Shown piece by piece: positions 42,301 to 50,168 of a stretch of 64,000 nt of DNA. Source of the stretch: Gammaproteobacteria bacterium (GTDB lineage Bacteria > Pseudomonadota > Gammaproteobacteria > Steroidobacterales > Steroidobacteraceae); contig JAGWWY010000008.1 of assembly GCA_018970145.1 (NCBI GenBank), forward strand, positions 42,635 to 106,634. The letters are read 5' to 3'. Below the pieces are notes generated by a model. That model had not been told where the DNA came from. It saw only the letters and a list, made by a program, of their open reading frames with translations, and did no database searches. The translations under genes were made by a program, and so were the position numbers. Each line of letters opens with the position of its first letter. The stretch's first letter is position 1.

Positions 42301-43653
42301 ATGAACGAAAACCCGGCCGCGTCCTCGAAGCTGCTAGTCGAATTACTCAGTAGCGATGGTCTCAACGAGGCCATCGCGATCCTGATCGTCATCGCCATCG
42401 CCGTCATCGCCGGTCGCCTTGCGAAGGCCGTGCTCGGGCGCGTCGGCAACGATGTAATGCAACGCCCCTGGACGGGTCGCCTCATTGAAACTGCGGCAAT
42501 CCTGACCCCCTATCTCGTCGCCGCGCTGTTGATCGGTTTGGCGGAAAATGCAGCCCGTCAATTCGGTATGGCCTACAACGTGCTCGCGTTGAGCTCACAA
42601 CTGGTCATCGCACTCGGTGTCGTGCGGATCGCGGTTTATTGTCTGCGTTTACTGCTCGGCGAGACCAGTCTCGTCGCCCGTTGGGAAACTCGTATTACTT
42701 TGGTGCTGTGGCTAGGCCTTGGTTTCGAGCTGCTCGGTTGGTTCAACTGGCTCGAGAGCACGCTCGACACCATTGACCTGCTGCCCGGCAAGTCGGTTTT
42801 CAGCCTGTGGGCTTTGCTCAAGGGGCTCATCGTCATCACGGCGTTCGTTCTGATCACCAGCGTGATTGCGCGAGCTATCGAGCGACGCGTGATGCTGCTC
42901 GAATCCCTCGCGCCGTCGACGCGGGTCGGTATCAGTAAGTTCACCTACTTTTTCCTCCTCAGCCTCGGCATCCTGCTTGGTATCAATGCCGCAGGCGTCG
43001 ACTTGACAGCCCTCACCGTCCTCACCGGTGCCATCGTGTTCGGTCTAGGCTTCGGCATCCGCGATATCACCAGCAACTTCGTCAGCGGTTTCGTATTGCT
43101 GATGGACAAGTCCATCAAGCCGGGTGATGTGATCAGCTTCACGCAACACACCGGTACGACCTCCGAGAACTTCGGTTGGGTACAGGAACTGCGCGGTCGG
43201 TATGTTGTCGTGCGCGACCGCGACGGCGTGGAATCGCTGGTGCCCAACCAAAATTTGATCATCAACTCGGTCATCAATTGGAGTTACTCCGATCAGCGCG
43301 TACGCCTGCGCCTACCCGTCATGATCAGTTACGACGACGATCCGGAACTCGCGCTAGATCTGCTGATCCAGGCGACCAGCGATCATCCGCGCATCCTGCG
43401 CGACCCCGGTCCGGTATCACGACTGATGTCGTTCGAAAACTACGGCATGAAACTCGAGGCACGCTTCTGGATTCGGGACCCGATGAACGGTGTCAATAAC
43501 ATACGTTCGGATGTGAATCGCAAGATCTGGAAGCTCTTTAAAGATCACGGCGTCAAAATTCCCGTCGCACAGCAAGAGGTGCGTGTGCTCGAACCCGGTG
43601 CGATCCTCGCTCGCCCCAGCCACCCGTCCGACGATGCCGATCCGCGCGGGTAA
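42301..43653 (+). CDS. MscS-family mechanosensitive ion channel
   Basis: A 450-residue inner-membrane channel. The N-terminal part has four to five membrane segments; the pore region includes LTVLTGAIVFGLGFGIRDIT, the hallmark of MscS TM3, followed by NFVSGFVLLMDKSIKPGD and the beta domain with VPNQNLIINSVINWSYSD. The longer N-terminus resembles the medium-sized YjeP/YbdG-like relatives rather than the short MscS. ATG 42301 is chosen because GGAG is 6 nt upstream; a GTG 3 nt earlier is possible. Its end overlaps arfB by 20 bp. Confidence 0.88.
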   Translation: MNENPAASSKLLVELLSSDGLNEAIAILIVIAIAVIAGRLAKAVLGRVGNDVMQRPWTGRLIETAAILTPYLVAALLIGLAENAARQFGMAYNVLALSSQLVIALGVVRIAVYCLRLLLGETSLVARWETRITLVLWLGLGFELLGWFNWLESTLDTIDLLPGKSVFSLWALLKGLIVITAFVLITSVIARAIERRVMLLESLAPSTRVGISKFTYFFLLSLGILLGINAAGVDLTALTVLTGAIVFGLGFGIRDITSNFVSGFVLLMDKSIKPGDVISFTQHTGTTSENFGWVQELRGRYVVVRDRDGVESLVPNQNLIINSVINWSYSDQRVRLRLPVMISYDDDPELALDLLIQATSDHPRILRDPGPVSRLMSFENYGMKLEARFWIRDPMNGVNNIRSDVNRKIWKLFKDHGVKIPVAQQEVRVLEPGAILARPSHPSDDADPRG

Positions 43654-44056
43654 GCTGCTGATCCCCGACGACGAGCTGTCGGTTGCTTTCGTGCGCTCCG
43701 GCGGCCCGGGCGGGCAAAACGTCAACAAGGTCTCCTCGGCGGTGCAATTGCGTTTCGACCTGCAGGGCTCGAGCGCTCTGACCGAAACGGTAAAACAGCG
43801 CTTGCGGCGTCTCGCCGGTCGCCGGCTCACCGACGAGGGTGCCGTATTGATCATCGCGCGTACACAACGCAGCCAGGAGCAGAACCGCCGCGAAGCGGAG
43901 GAACGACTTGCCCAACTGATCCAAGCGGCCTTGGTCGAACCGAAGAAGCGGTATGCGACCAAGCCGACCCGCGCCTCGAAGGTTCGACGTCTCGAGAGCA
44001 AGACGCGTCGTAGCGGCGTCAAACGGGGTCGTGGCCGCATCAGCCCCGACGAATAA
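43634..44056 (+). CDS. arfB: Alternative ribosome-rescue factor ArfB (YaeJ)
   Basis: ArfB hydrolyses peptidyl-tRNA on stalled ribosomes. The 140-residue protein starts at ATG 43634 (MPIRAGKLLIPDDELS), inside the end of the MscS gene. The catalytic GGQ is in VRSGGPGGQNVNKVSSAVQLRF, and the C-terminal tail is rich in Lys and Arg, which binds the empty mRNA channel. It is convergent with plsB, 3 bp apart. Confidence 0.93.
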   Translation: MPIRAGKLLIPDDELSVAFVRSGGPGGQNVNKVSSAVQLRFDLQGSSALTETVKQRLRRLAGRRLTDEGAVLIIARTQRSQEQNRREAEERLAQLIQAALVEPKKRYATKPTRASKVRRLESKTRRSGVKRGRGRISPDE

Positions 44057-44059
44057 GCA

Positions 44060-46495
44060 TCAAGCGTGTGTAACTTGTAGGATGCTGTGGCGGATCTGCT
44101 CCGACAACACGTACTCGGCATCCGCTGCCACTCGCTCCAAGACGGCGTCGAATACGAGTAGGCCCGCTTCGTCGTTGCGGATCACCGAGCGCTTGAGCAA
44201 CAAGGCAATGAACTGATCGAACATCGCGCGATCGGAAAACTCGGGCGAGTTGAAGCCGTAAAGCATGTTGATACGTTGCGCCATCAATTGACAACGCTCA
44301 GCGAGCGCTCTGGCAGTCAAAATCCCCGAGCCCGCGTGCGTGAGTGTGGCGATAGCGAGGTAATAACGCTCGATCGTCTGTACCGACGCCTGCGCCAAAA
44401 GTGACAGTTGAATGGCTTTTGGCGAACTCGATGGCGGTCGACGCCAGAGATCACTCCCCTCGACCCGCTCGAGTACGCCGAGTTGCGCGAGGGCGCCCAG
44501 TGTCTGGTCGACAACCTGCGCGAGCTCGGTCTCACTCCATTTGAGAAACAACTCGGCCGCGACGTAAGGGTAGATGCGCCACGCGAGTCGCTGGATGTCT
44601 TCGGTACGCACCGTCGTATTGCTGATGAACGCACAAGCGATCAACGAAGGCAGCGTGAACAGATGCGCCACATTATTGCGGTAGTACGCCATCAACACAG
44701 CCATGTCGTCGTTGATACGTACGACATCACCGAGCTTGTGAGTCTGCCGTTGCAAGACCCTCATCGACTCGCCATACGCTACGATCTCGCCGCCATCGAG
44801 TGTCGTCACCGTGACGCGACTGTCGTAGGGCTGAAGTTTGAGCAGCGCCAAACACAGATCGAGTTGGCGGACGAGATCCTGCGCCACCATCGCCTGCCTC
44901 GGCATCGCCAGTAACGTGATCGCCAGTAAATTGATCGGGTTGACGGCTGCGGCCGCATTGATATTGCGCATGACTCGCTGCGCAAGTTGTTCGACGAGCG
45001 GGCCGACCCACGGCGCACGCCCCTCCTCGTCTAATGTCGATGATTGCCAGCTGGGATCCTGTTGCGCGAGCAACTCATCGAGATGAATGGGTTCACCGAC
45101 ATTCACATGCACTCGACCGAACTTCTCGCGCAAGACGCGCAGCGCACGGAACAGATCACCGATACTCTCTTTGCTCTTTGGGCGGCCCGACAGCTCGCCA
45201 ACATAGGTACCCGCCTCGACGATCCGCTCGTAACCGAAATACACCGGCAAAAACACGACGGGTCGACGCGGGTCGCGCAAGAAACTGCGTACTGTCATGG
45301 ACAACATGCCGGTCTTCGGTTGTAGCAGTCGCCCGGTACGTGAGCGACCCCCCTCAATGAAATACTCGATCGAATGACCGCGCGCCATGATGGTCGCGAG
45401 ATATTTCATGAAAACGGCGGTGTAGAGCGTATTACCGGCAAAACTACGCCGCAGAAAAAAAGCGCCGCCCTTGCGTAAAAAGCGGCCTACAACCGGAATG
45501 TTGAGGTTGATACCAGCCGCGATGTGCGGCACGGCGTAGCCTTGTTTGTAAATCACGTACGAGAGCAGCAGATAGTCCATGTGGCTGCGATGGCAGGGTA
45601 CGAACACCACTTCGCGCTCAGGGCCGATCTGCCTCAAGGTCTCGGCGTGATTGAAGCTGACACCGTCGTAGAGACGATTCCACAAGCGCCGCAGTCCGCC
45701 TTCCATCAAGTTGATGAAGACGTGCGAATAATTGGCGGCGATCTCCTCGACGTAGTCGCGCGCATTCAGGATCGCCTTGCGGCGCGAGATCTGCTTAGAT
45801 CTCGCCTCGAAAGCGGCCGCCGAGCGTACGGCGCGGGTGCGTAAGACCTGTGTCACGATGGTACGACGGTGCGATAAATCAGGCCCGATACGCGCCGCTC
45901 GCTGCCTGCGAAAAGCGGCCCGCTGCAAACGCGTCAGCCGCGAAGCCTGTACCGCAGCAGATCCTGCCTCTTCCAACAATCCGCGCAAGCTCACCGGCTC
46001 GCCAATTTCGATGAGCGTAAACCGTCCGTTGAAGAGCACTTGCAGCAACTTCCGGAAGCCGCCTGTCAGCGCCCAGTTCTCCGTCAGCAACAATCGCCAC
46101 CAAGATCCCTCTTTTTCGGGCGCTCGCCCCCAATACACGGCGACGGGCACCAGGCGTACATCGAAGCTAGGATCGGCACGAACGACCTCTATCAACCGAA
46201 CCAGCGCAGCCGGTGCGCGGCGCTCTATGCGAGCGTCAAAGAAACCCCGTGCTTGCAGTAAAGGAATAGCTGCGCGCACGGTATCTTTGCCGCGACCGAC
46301 GAGCCGTCCCGAGGGCGTAGGCAGACCCTGCCGAGTGCAGAGATTTTCGAGTACTGCGACATCAGTCGAGCTGCGTCGCTCGAACATGTAACACACGGGT
46401 GCAGCGCGTTGCGCACCGATCGAACCGAGCACCGCCTCAGGTCGCACCTCGGGCTTGACCCAACGTGCCAGTAGCCAACGCAACGGTGCGATCAT
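44060..46495 (-). CDS. plsB: Glycerol-3-phosphate 1-O-acyltransferase
   Basis: PlsB adds the first acyl chain to glycerol-3-phosphate in phospholipid synthesis at the inner membrane. The 811 residues match E. coli PlsB (807). The catalytic HxxxxD is in VPCHRSHMDYLLLSYV, followed by the glycerol-phosphate blocks GAFFLRRSF and YFIEGGRSRTGR. The start overlaps the stop of the hydrolase gene before it (ATGA), so it seems translated as the last gene of the M13-LemA-TPM run. Confidence 0.97.
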   Translation of the reverse strand: MIAPLRWLLARWVKPEVRPEAVLGSIGAQRAAPVCYMFERRSSTDVAVLENLCTRQGLPTPSGRLVGRGKDTVRAAIPLLQARGFFDARIERRAPAALVRLIEVVRADPSFDVRLVPVAVYWGRAPEKEGSWWRLLLTENWALTGGFRKLLQVLFNGRFTLIEIGEPVSLRGLLEEAGSAAVQASRLTRLQRAAFRRQRAARIGPDLSHRRTIVTQVLRTRAVRSAAAFEARSKQISRRKAILNARDYVEEIAANYSHVFINLMEGGLRRLWNRLYDGVSFNHAETLRQIGPEREVVFVPCHRSHMDYLLLSYVIYKQGYAVPHIAAGINLNIPVVGRFLRKGGAFFLRRSFAGNTLYTAVFMKYLATIMARGHSIEYFIEGGRSRTGRLLQPKTGMLSMTVRSFLRDPRRPVVFLPVYFGYERIVEAGTYVGELSGRPKSKESIGDLFRALRVLREKFGRVHVNVGEPIHLDELLAQQDPSWQSSTLDEEGRAPWVGPLVEQLAQRVMRNINAAAAVNPINLLAITLLAMPRQAMVAQDLVRQLDLCLALLKLQPYDSRVTVTTLDGGEIVAYGESMRVLQRQTHKLGDVVRINDDMAVLMAYYRNNVAHLFTLPSLIACAFISNTTVRTEDIQRLAWRIYPYVAAELFLKWSETELAQVVDQTLGALAQLGVLERVEGSDLWRRPPSSSPKAIQLSLLAQASVQTIERYYLAIATLTHAGSGILTARALAERCQLMAQRINMLYGFNSPEFSDRAMFDQFIALLLKRSVIRNDEAGLLVFDAVLERVAADAEYVLSEQIRHSILQVTHA

Positions 46496-46986
46496 GGGAA
46501 CCCGCGCAAAAAGCCGCTCAGCCAGAGCTGTATTTGCGGCAATGAGTCATGCAGGCGGTGCCCGTCGTTCACGATATGCAAGGTCGCGCCCTGCGATCGC
46601 GCAAAACGCAAACCGATCTCCACCGGAACGACATCGTCAGTCCAACCATGCACCACCGTGGTGGGACAAGCGGCGCAAGGAGGTGTCGGCGGTAAACCGG
46701 GCAAGTCGAAGGCCGGCGCCATCAAGAACAAGCCGCGTGCACCAGCCGGAATCGACCCTGCCACCGCCAAAAATCCACCGAGGCTCGAACCCACATGCAC
46801 CGCCGGCGGCAGCGCACGAGCGACAGTCAATAATTTCTCGAGACGACCCTCGACGGAATCGATGCCACGATAATCGACCGACACGCACTGCCATCCGAGC
46901 TCACGCGCGATCACGGCCAAAGCGACGATTTTCGTACCCCACGGTTCCGAATCCTTACCGTGCGAAAAAATCAGCTGCCGAGTCAT
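46492..46986 (-). CDS. Small alpha/beta hydrolase (YqiA/KANL3-like)
   Basis: A 164-residue compact alpha/beta hydrolase, cytoplasmic by lack of signal. Residues consistent with a catalytic triad are Ser in HVGSSLGGFLAV, Asp in HGWTDDVVP and His in NDGHRLHDSL. It overlaps the preceding L,D-transpeptidase gene and the following plsB by 4 nt each, so it sits in the middle of a coupled group. Substrate unknown; an esterase acting on acyl groups would suit the plsB link, but that is speculation. Confidence 0.75.
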   Translation of the reverse strand: MTRQLIFSHGKDSEPWGTKIVALAVIARELGWQCVSVDYRGIDSVEGRLEKLLTVARALPPAVHVGSSLGGFLAVAGSIPAGARGLFLMAPAFDLPGLPPTPPCAACPTTVVHGWTDDVVPVEIGLRFARSQGATLHIVNDGHRLHDSLPQIQLWLSGFLRGFP

Positions 46987-48107
46987 CGGGTCGTCTCGGT
47001 CGTCGCGAGCTCGCCTTGCCAGTTTGCACCGATTGGCAAAGCGTTGCGTACACGAGTTGCTCGTGCGACCACGGCATCAAAGGATTCGATACCGCGCGAC
47101 ACGGCCAGCGGAACACCTCGCGGCTCATGACTGACTCGCGAGACCGCGGCCCAGTCGATAATCTCGCCTTGCGCTTTCAAGCGCTTCTCGAGTCGCGCTG
47201 CGAGCGCACGAGTCAACAGCTTCTGCCGCGCCGTTTTCCAGTTGCGCGGATCATCCTCGAGTACATCGAAGGCCTGCAGTAACAACTGCCCCTCGTGCCA
47301 GCCGAAGACGAAGGGCTGATTGACTACCGTGACCTTGGTTCCCGGCCCCACGAGGTCATAAAGAAACTCGACATCTTCCGGAAACAGTCGAATGCAGCCG
47401 TGACTCGAGCGCAATCCGACGCCGGCAGGTTTGTTGGTGCCATGGATCAGATAACCTGTCCAACCAAGATACATCGCGCGCGTGCCGAGCGGATTATCAG
47501 GGCCTGCCGGCACGACGGCCGGCAGGATCTCACCATTTTCACGATGCTCGCGACGCACGCCCGGGCCCGGTCGCCAAGTCGGATTTTTGGCCAAACGGGT
47601 GATACGCGTCGTACCAATCGGGGTTGCCCAGCCAACTCGACCGATGCCGATCGGAAAGGTGTAGACGATGGCGTTGTCGCCCTTGGTCACTTTCGGAAAG
47701 TAATAGAGGCGCATTGCGGCTAGATTGATCACGACACCGTCACGCGGCGCATTCGGTAGCAAATGCTGGGTCGGCAAGACGATCTCGCGACCCTCGCGAG
47801 GCAACCAAGGATCCACGCCCGGATTGGCGCGAACTAGCTCCTCGTAGCCGACGTTGAAGCGGCGCGCAAGATCGACGAAGGTGTCTTCATGTTCGGCACG
47901 AGTGACTTGCAGTGCGCCCACAAGATCGCTGCCTTCAGCCGGTAGCTCGAACCGATGCAAGCTGACTGCGTAAGGCAGTGCCTCCTCTACCGTCGGTGGC
48001 GGCGCCACCCAGGTCGTCTCGCGTTCACGCTCGAGCGAGACGCAGCCGCCGAGTGCCAACAGGCACAAGCCCAAAGTCCAGCGAAGCACAGGATCGAACA
48101 CTCGCAT
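46983..48107 (-). CDS. L,D-transpeptidase (YkuD) with LysM domain, lipoprotein
   Basis: A 374-residue envelope enzyme that can crosslink peptidoglycan 3-3 or attach outer-membrane lipoproteins. A lipobox LALGGC near residue 22 suggests a lipoprotein. A LysM-like segment (HEDTFVDLARRFNVGYEELV) precedes the YkuD domain, whose catalytic region is YLIHGTNKP then RSSHGCIRLFPEDV. It is closest in layout to the YcfS/ErfK/YbiS/YnhG group. It is 11 nt downstream of the first TPM gene. Confidence 0.93.
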   Translation of the reverse strand: MRVFDPVLRWTLGLCLLALGGCVSLERERETTWVAPPPTVEEALPYAVSLHRFELPAEGSDLVGALQVTRAEHEDTFVDLARRFNVGYEELVRANPGVDPWLPREGREIVLPTQHLLPNAPRDGVVINLAAMRLYYFPKVTKGDNAIVYTFPIGIGRVGWATPIGTTRITRLAKNPTWRPGPGVRREHRENGEILPAVVPAGPDNPLGTRAMYLGWTGYLIHGTNKPAGVGLRSSHGCIRLFPEDVEFLYDLVGPGTKVTVVNQPFVFGWHEGQLLLQAFDVLEDDPRNWKTARQKLLTRALAARLEKRLKAQGEIIDWAAVSRVSHEPRGVPLAVSRGIESFDAVVARATRVRNALPIGANWQGELATTETTR

Positions 48108-48118
48108 GGTCGGCGAGA

Positions 48119-48616
48119 TTACAGCAGGATGGGGCGATTCGGCTGCTCGTTGCGATCGCCACCCTCATGGGGGAAGTGCCGCACCAGCAAGGCCGCGACA
48201 CCGTCGACCCCGGCGATCGCACCCTCACGAAAACGACCTGCTCGAAAGTGGGTCTCCATTTGCTGACACACCGTCTGCCACTCAGCCTCGGAGACGGTTG
48301 CAGCGATCCCGCGATCCGCAATGATCTCGACGTCGTGCTCGGCCATCAGCAGATAGATCAAAACGCCATTGTTGTTTGCCGTATCCCAAACTCGATAGTG
48401 TGAAAACACTTCCACGGCCCGCTCGCGCGGCGTGCGATCAGCAAGTAACGCCGATACATCGAGCGCGGTCTCGATTACGAAACGAATCTCGCCCGCATGC
48501 CGCGCCTCGACGGCGGTGATGGCCGCTTCAATGGCCGAAAGCGCCTGCGCGGGGAAACGTCGCCGCGTCATGAGCGGTGTTGCAAGGAGATTGGCAATCC
48601 AACGGCGCAGAGTCAT
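48119..48616 (-). CDS. TPM-domain protein (cytoplasmic form)
   Basis: A 165-residue protein without a signal peptide. The TPM fold is visible: an N-terminal AIEAAITAVEARHAGEIRFV strand-helix, VWDTANNNGVLIYLLMAEHD, VEIIADRGI and the C-terminal AGVDGVAALLVRHFP. TPM proteins bind metals or have weak phosphatase activity; their function in bacteria is not settled. It is part of a lemA-TPM-TPM trio: the longer TPM gene precedes it by 6 nt. Confidence 0.85.
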   Translation of the reverse strand: MTLRRWIANLLATPLMTRRRFPAQALSAIEAAITAVEARHAGEIRFVIETALDVSALLADRTPRERAVEVFSHYRVWDTANNNGVLIYLLMAEHDVEIIADRGIAATVSEAEWQTVCQQMETHFRAGRFREGAIAGVDGVAALLVRHFPHEGGDRNEQPNRPILL

Positions 48617-48622
48617 GAGGAT

Positions 48623-49531
48623 TCACCAACGCCCTGAGGCACCACCGCCCCCAAAACCACCGCCACCACCACCGAAGCCGCCGCCAAAACCCCCTCCACC
48701 ACCGAACCCTCCGCCACCGAATCCACCATCCCAACGACCGCGGCGAGCGCGAGTGTTGAACGCACTCGCCGGAATCACCCCAAGCACGAGGGTCAAAAAG
48801 AACGCGCCGAACGCCGCCAGCGCCGCTGCGAATAAAGCAGTCCCGGCGAGCCACACAACCGTACCAACGATGCCACCGGTCGCGAGCGAGCCAAAGAATC
48901 GGCCCAATACTTTGCGCAGCGCCGCGCCCACGAAGAAAACAAGAATGAACAACAAGCCGAACAAGTCTCCCGTGGTATTGCCGCCCTCGCCATTCCAGCT
49001 CGGTTGCGGCTCGGGTAACGGCTCACCATCGGCAACTTGGATCATGCGCTCGACGCCGAGTGCGATGCCGCCCGGATAATCACCCGCGCGAAATGCGGGA
49101 ACCATGCTCTCGTCGATGATGCGATTCGACACCAAATCCGTCAGCGCACCCTCGAGACCGCGCCCCACTTCGATACGTACTCGTCGATCCTCGACGGCCA
49201 CGAGCAGCAAGGCACCATCGTCGACACCTTGCCGCCCGAGCTTCCAAGCATCGACGACACGGATCGAGTATTGCTCTATTTCTTCGGGTGCGACGGTCGC
49301 TACCGTCAGCACGGCGATCTGTACGCCCTTACGAGCCTCAAACGCCGTGAGCACCGACTCGAGCTCAGACTCTTGCTGCGCCGAGAGCACCTCAGCCTGG
49401 TCGGTCACCCGAGCGGTGAGCGCGGGAACCGGCTGCAGCTCGGTTTGGGCCCATACCGAGGGCACGCACGCAATGGCCGCGAACAAGCACGGCCATAGCG
49501 CACGAGGTAACGAGACGGCGCGGCGCGTCAC
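48623..49531 (-). CDS. TPM-domain membrane protein with Gly-rich tail (YgcG-like)
   Basis: A 302-residue exported protein: a signal peptide (cleavage near VWA-QT), a periplasmic TPM domain (residues about 35-175, with GVQIAVLTVATVAPEEIEQY and VRIEVGRGLEGALTD), two membrane segments (about 190-260), then a tail of Phe-Gly-Gly repeats over the last 45 residues (48640-48730). Such tails are typical of the YgcG family. Its stop/start overlap with lemA (ATGA) shows coupling. Confidence 0.9.
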   Translation of the reverse strand: MTRRAVSLPRALWPCLFAAIACVPSVWAQTELQPVPALTARVTDQAEVLSAQQESELESVLTAFEARKGVQIAVLTVATVAPEEIEQYSIRVVDAWKLGRQGVDDGALLLVAVEDRRVRIEVGRGLEGALTDLVSNRIIDESMVPAFRAGDYPGGIALGVERMIQVADGEPLPEPQPSWNGEGGNTTGDLFGLLFILVFFVGAALRKVLGRFFGSLATGGIVGTVVWLAGTALFAAALAAFGAFFLTLVLGVIPASAFNTRARRGRWDGGFGGGGFGGGGGFGGGFGGGGGGFGGGGASGRW

Positions 49532-50145
49532 TTCGCTGGGGCGGGCGCGCTGAAATCAACCGTCGGGGCAGCGGAAATGGCCGCTTCGTTCTCGACGGTG
49601 AAATTGGGCTTCACCTCGTAGCTGAAGACCATCGCCGTCAGGTTGGACGGAAAGCGCCGGATGGTCCCGTTGTAGGCCTGCACCGCCGCAATGTAGCGAT
49701 TGCGGGCGACGGCTATCCGATTTTCCGTACCTTCGAGCTGCGCCTGCAGATCCCGGAAGTTTTGATCGGACTTCAATTGCGGGTAGTTCTCGCTGATGGC
49801 CAGCAGCGTCTTGAGGGCGCTCGTCAACTCGCCTTGGACTTTCTGATAGCGCTCGAGCGCGACCGGATCATTGACAAGCTCCGGCGTCACCTGGATCGAA
49901 GTGGCTCGGGCACGCGCCTCGGTGACACCGACGAGTACTTTCTCTTCTTGAGCGGCAAAACCCTGCACGGTCCGCACGAGATTCGGGATCAAATCGGCAC
50001 GCCGCTGATACTGGTTGACCACCTCGGACCACGATGCCTTCACGGCTTCGTCCTGCTCCTGAATGGTGTTGTACCCGCAGCCGCTGAGTGCCAGTGACGC
50101 CAGGGTGACAGCACCCACGATCAGTCGTTTGAGTATCGAATTCAT
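49528..50145 (-). CDS. LemA family lipoprotein
   Basis: A 205-residue protein with a lipobox LALSGC at residues 18-23 (mature Cys23). The conserved LemA helical core follows: GYNTIQEQDEAVKASWSEV, YQRRADLIPNLVRTVQGFA, LLAISENYPQLKSDQNF and LEGTENRIAVARNRY. LemA proteins are usually adjacent to TPM genes, as here; the biochemical role is not known. It follows the M13 peptidase gene by 23 nt. Confidence 0.94.
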   Translation of the reverse strand: MNSILKRLIVGAVTLASLALSGCGYNTIQEQDEAVKASWSEVVNQYQRRADLIPNLVRTVQGFAAQEEKVLVGVTEARARATSIQVTPELVNDPVALERYQKVQGELTSALKTLLAISENYPQLKSDQNFRDLQAQLEGTENRIAVARNRYIAAVQAYNGTIRRFPSNLTAMVFSYEVKPNFTVENEAAISAAPTVDFSAPAPAK

Positions 50146-50168
50146 AGAATGGGTATCCTCCGACGCGA

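Noticed and set aside
48640..48730. GC-rich tandem-like repeat
   Set aside because: It is the coding sequence for the Phe-Gly-Gly tail of the TPM protein, normal for the YgcG family, not a repeat element.
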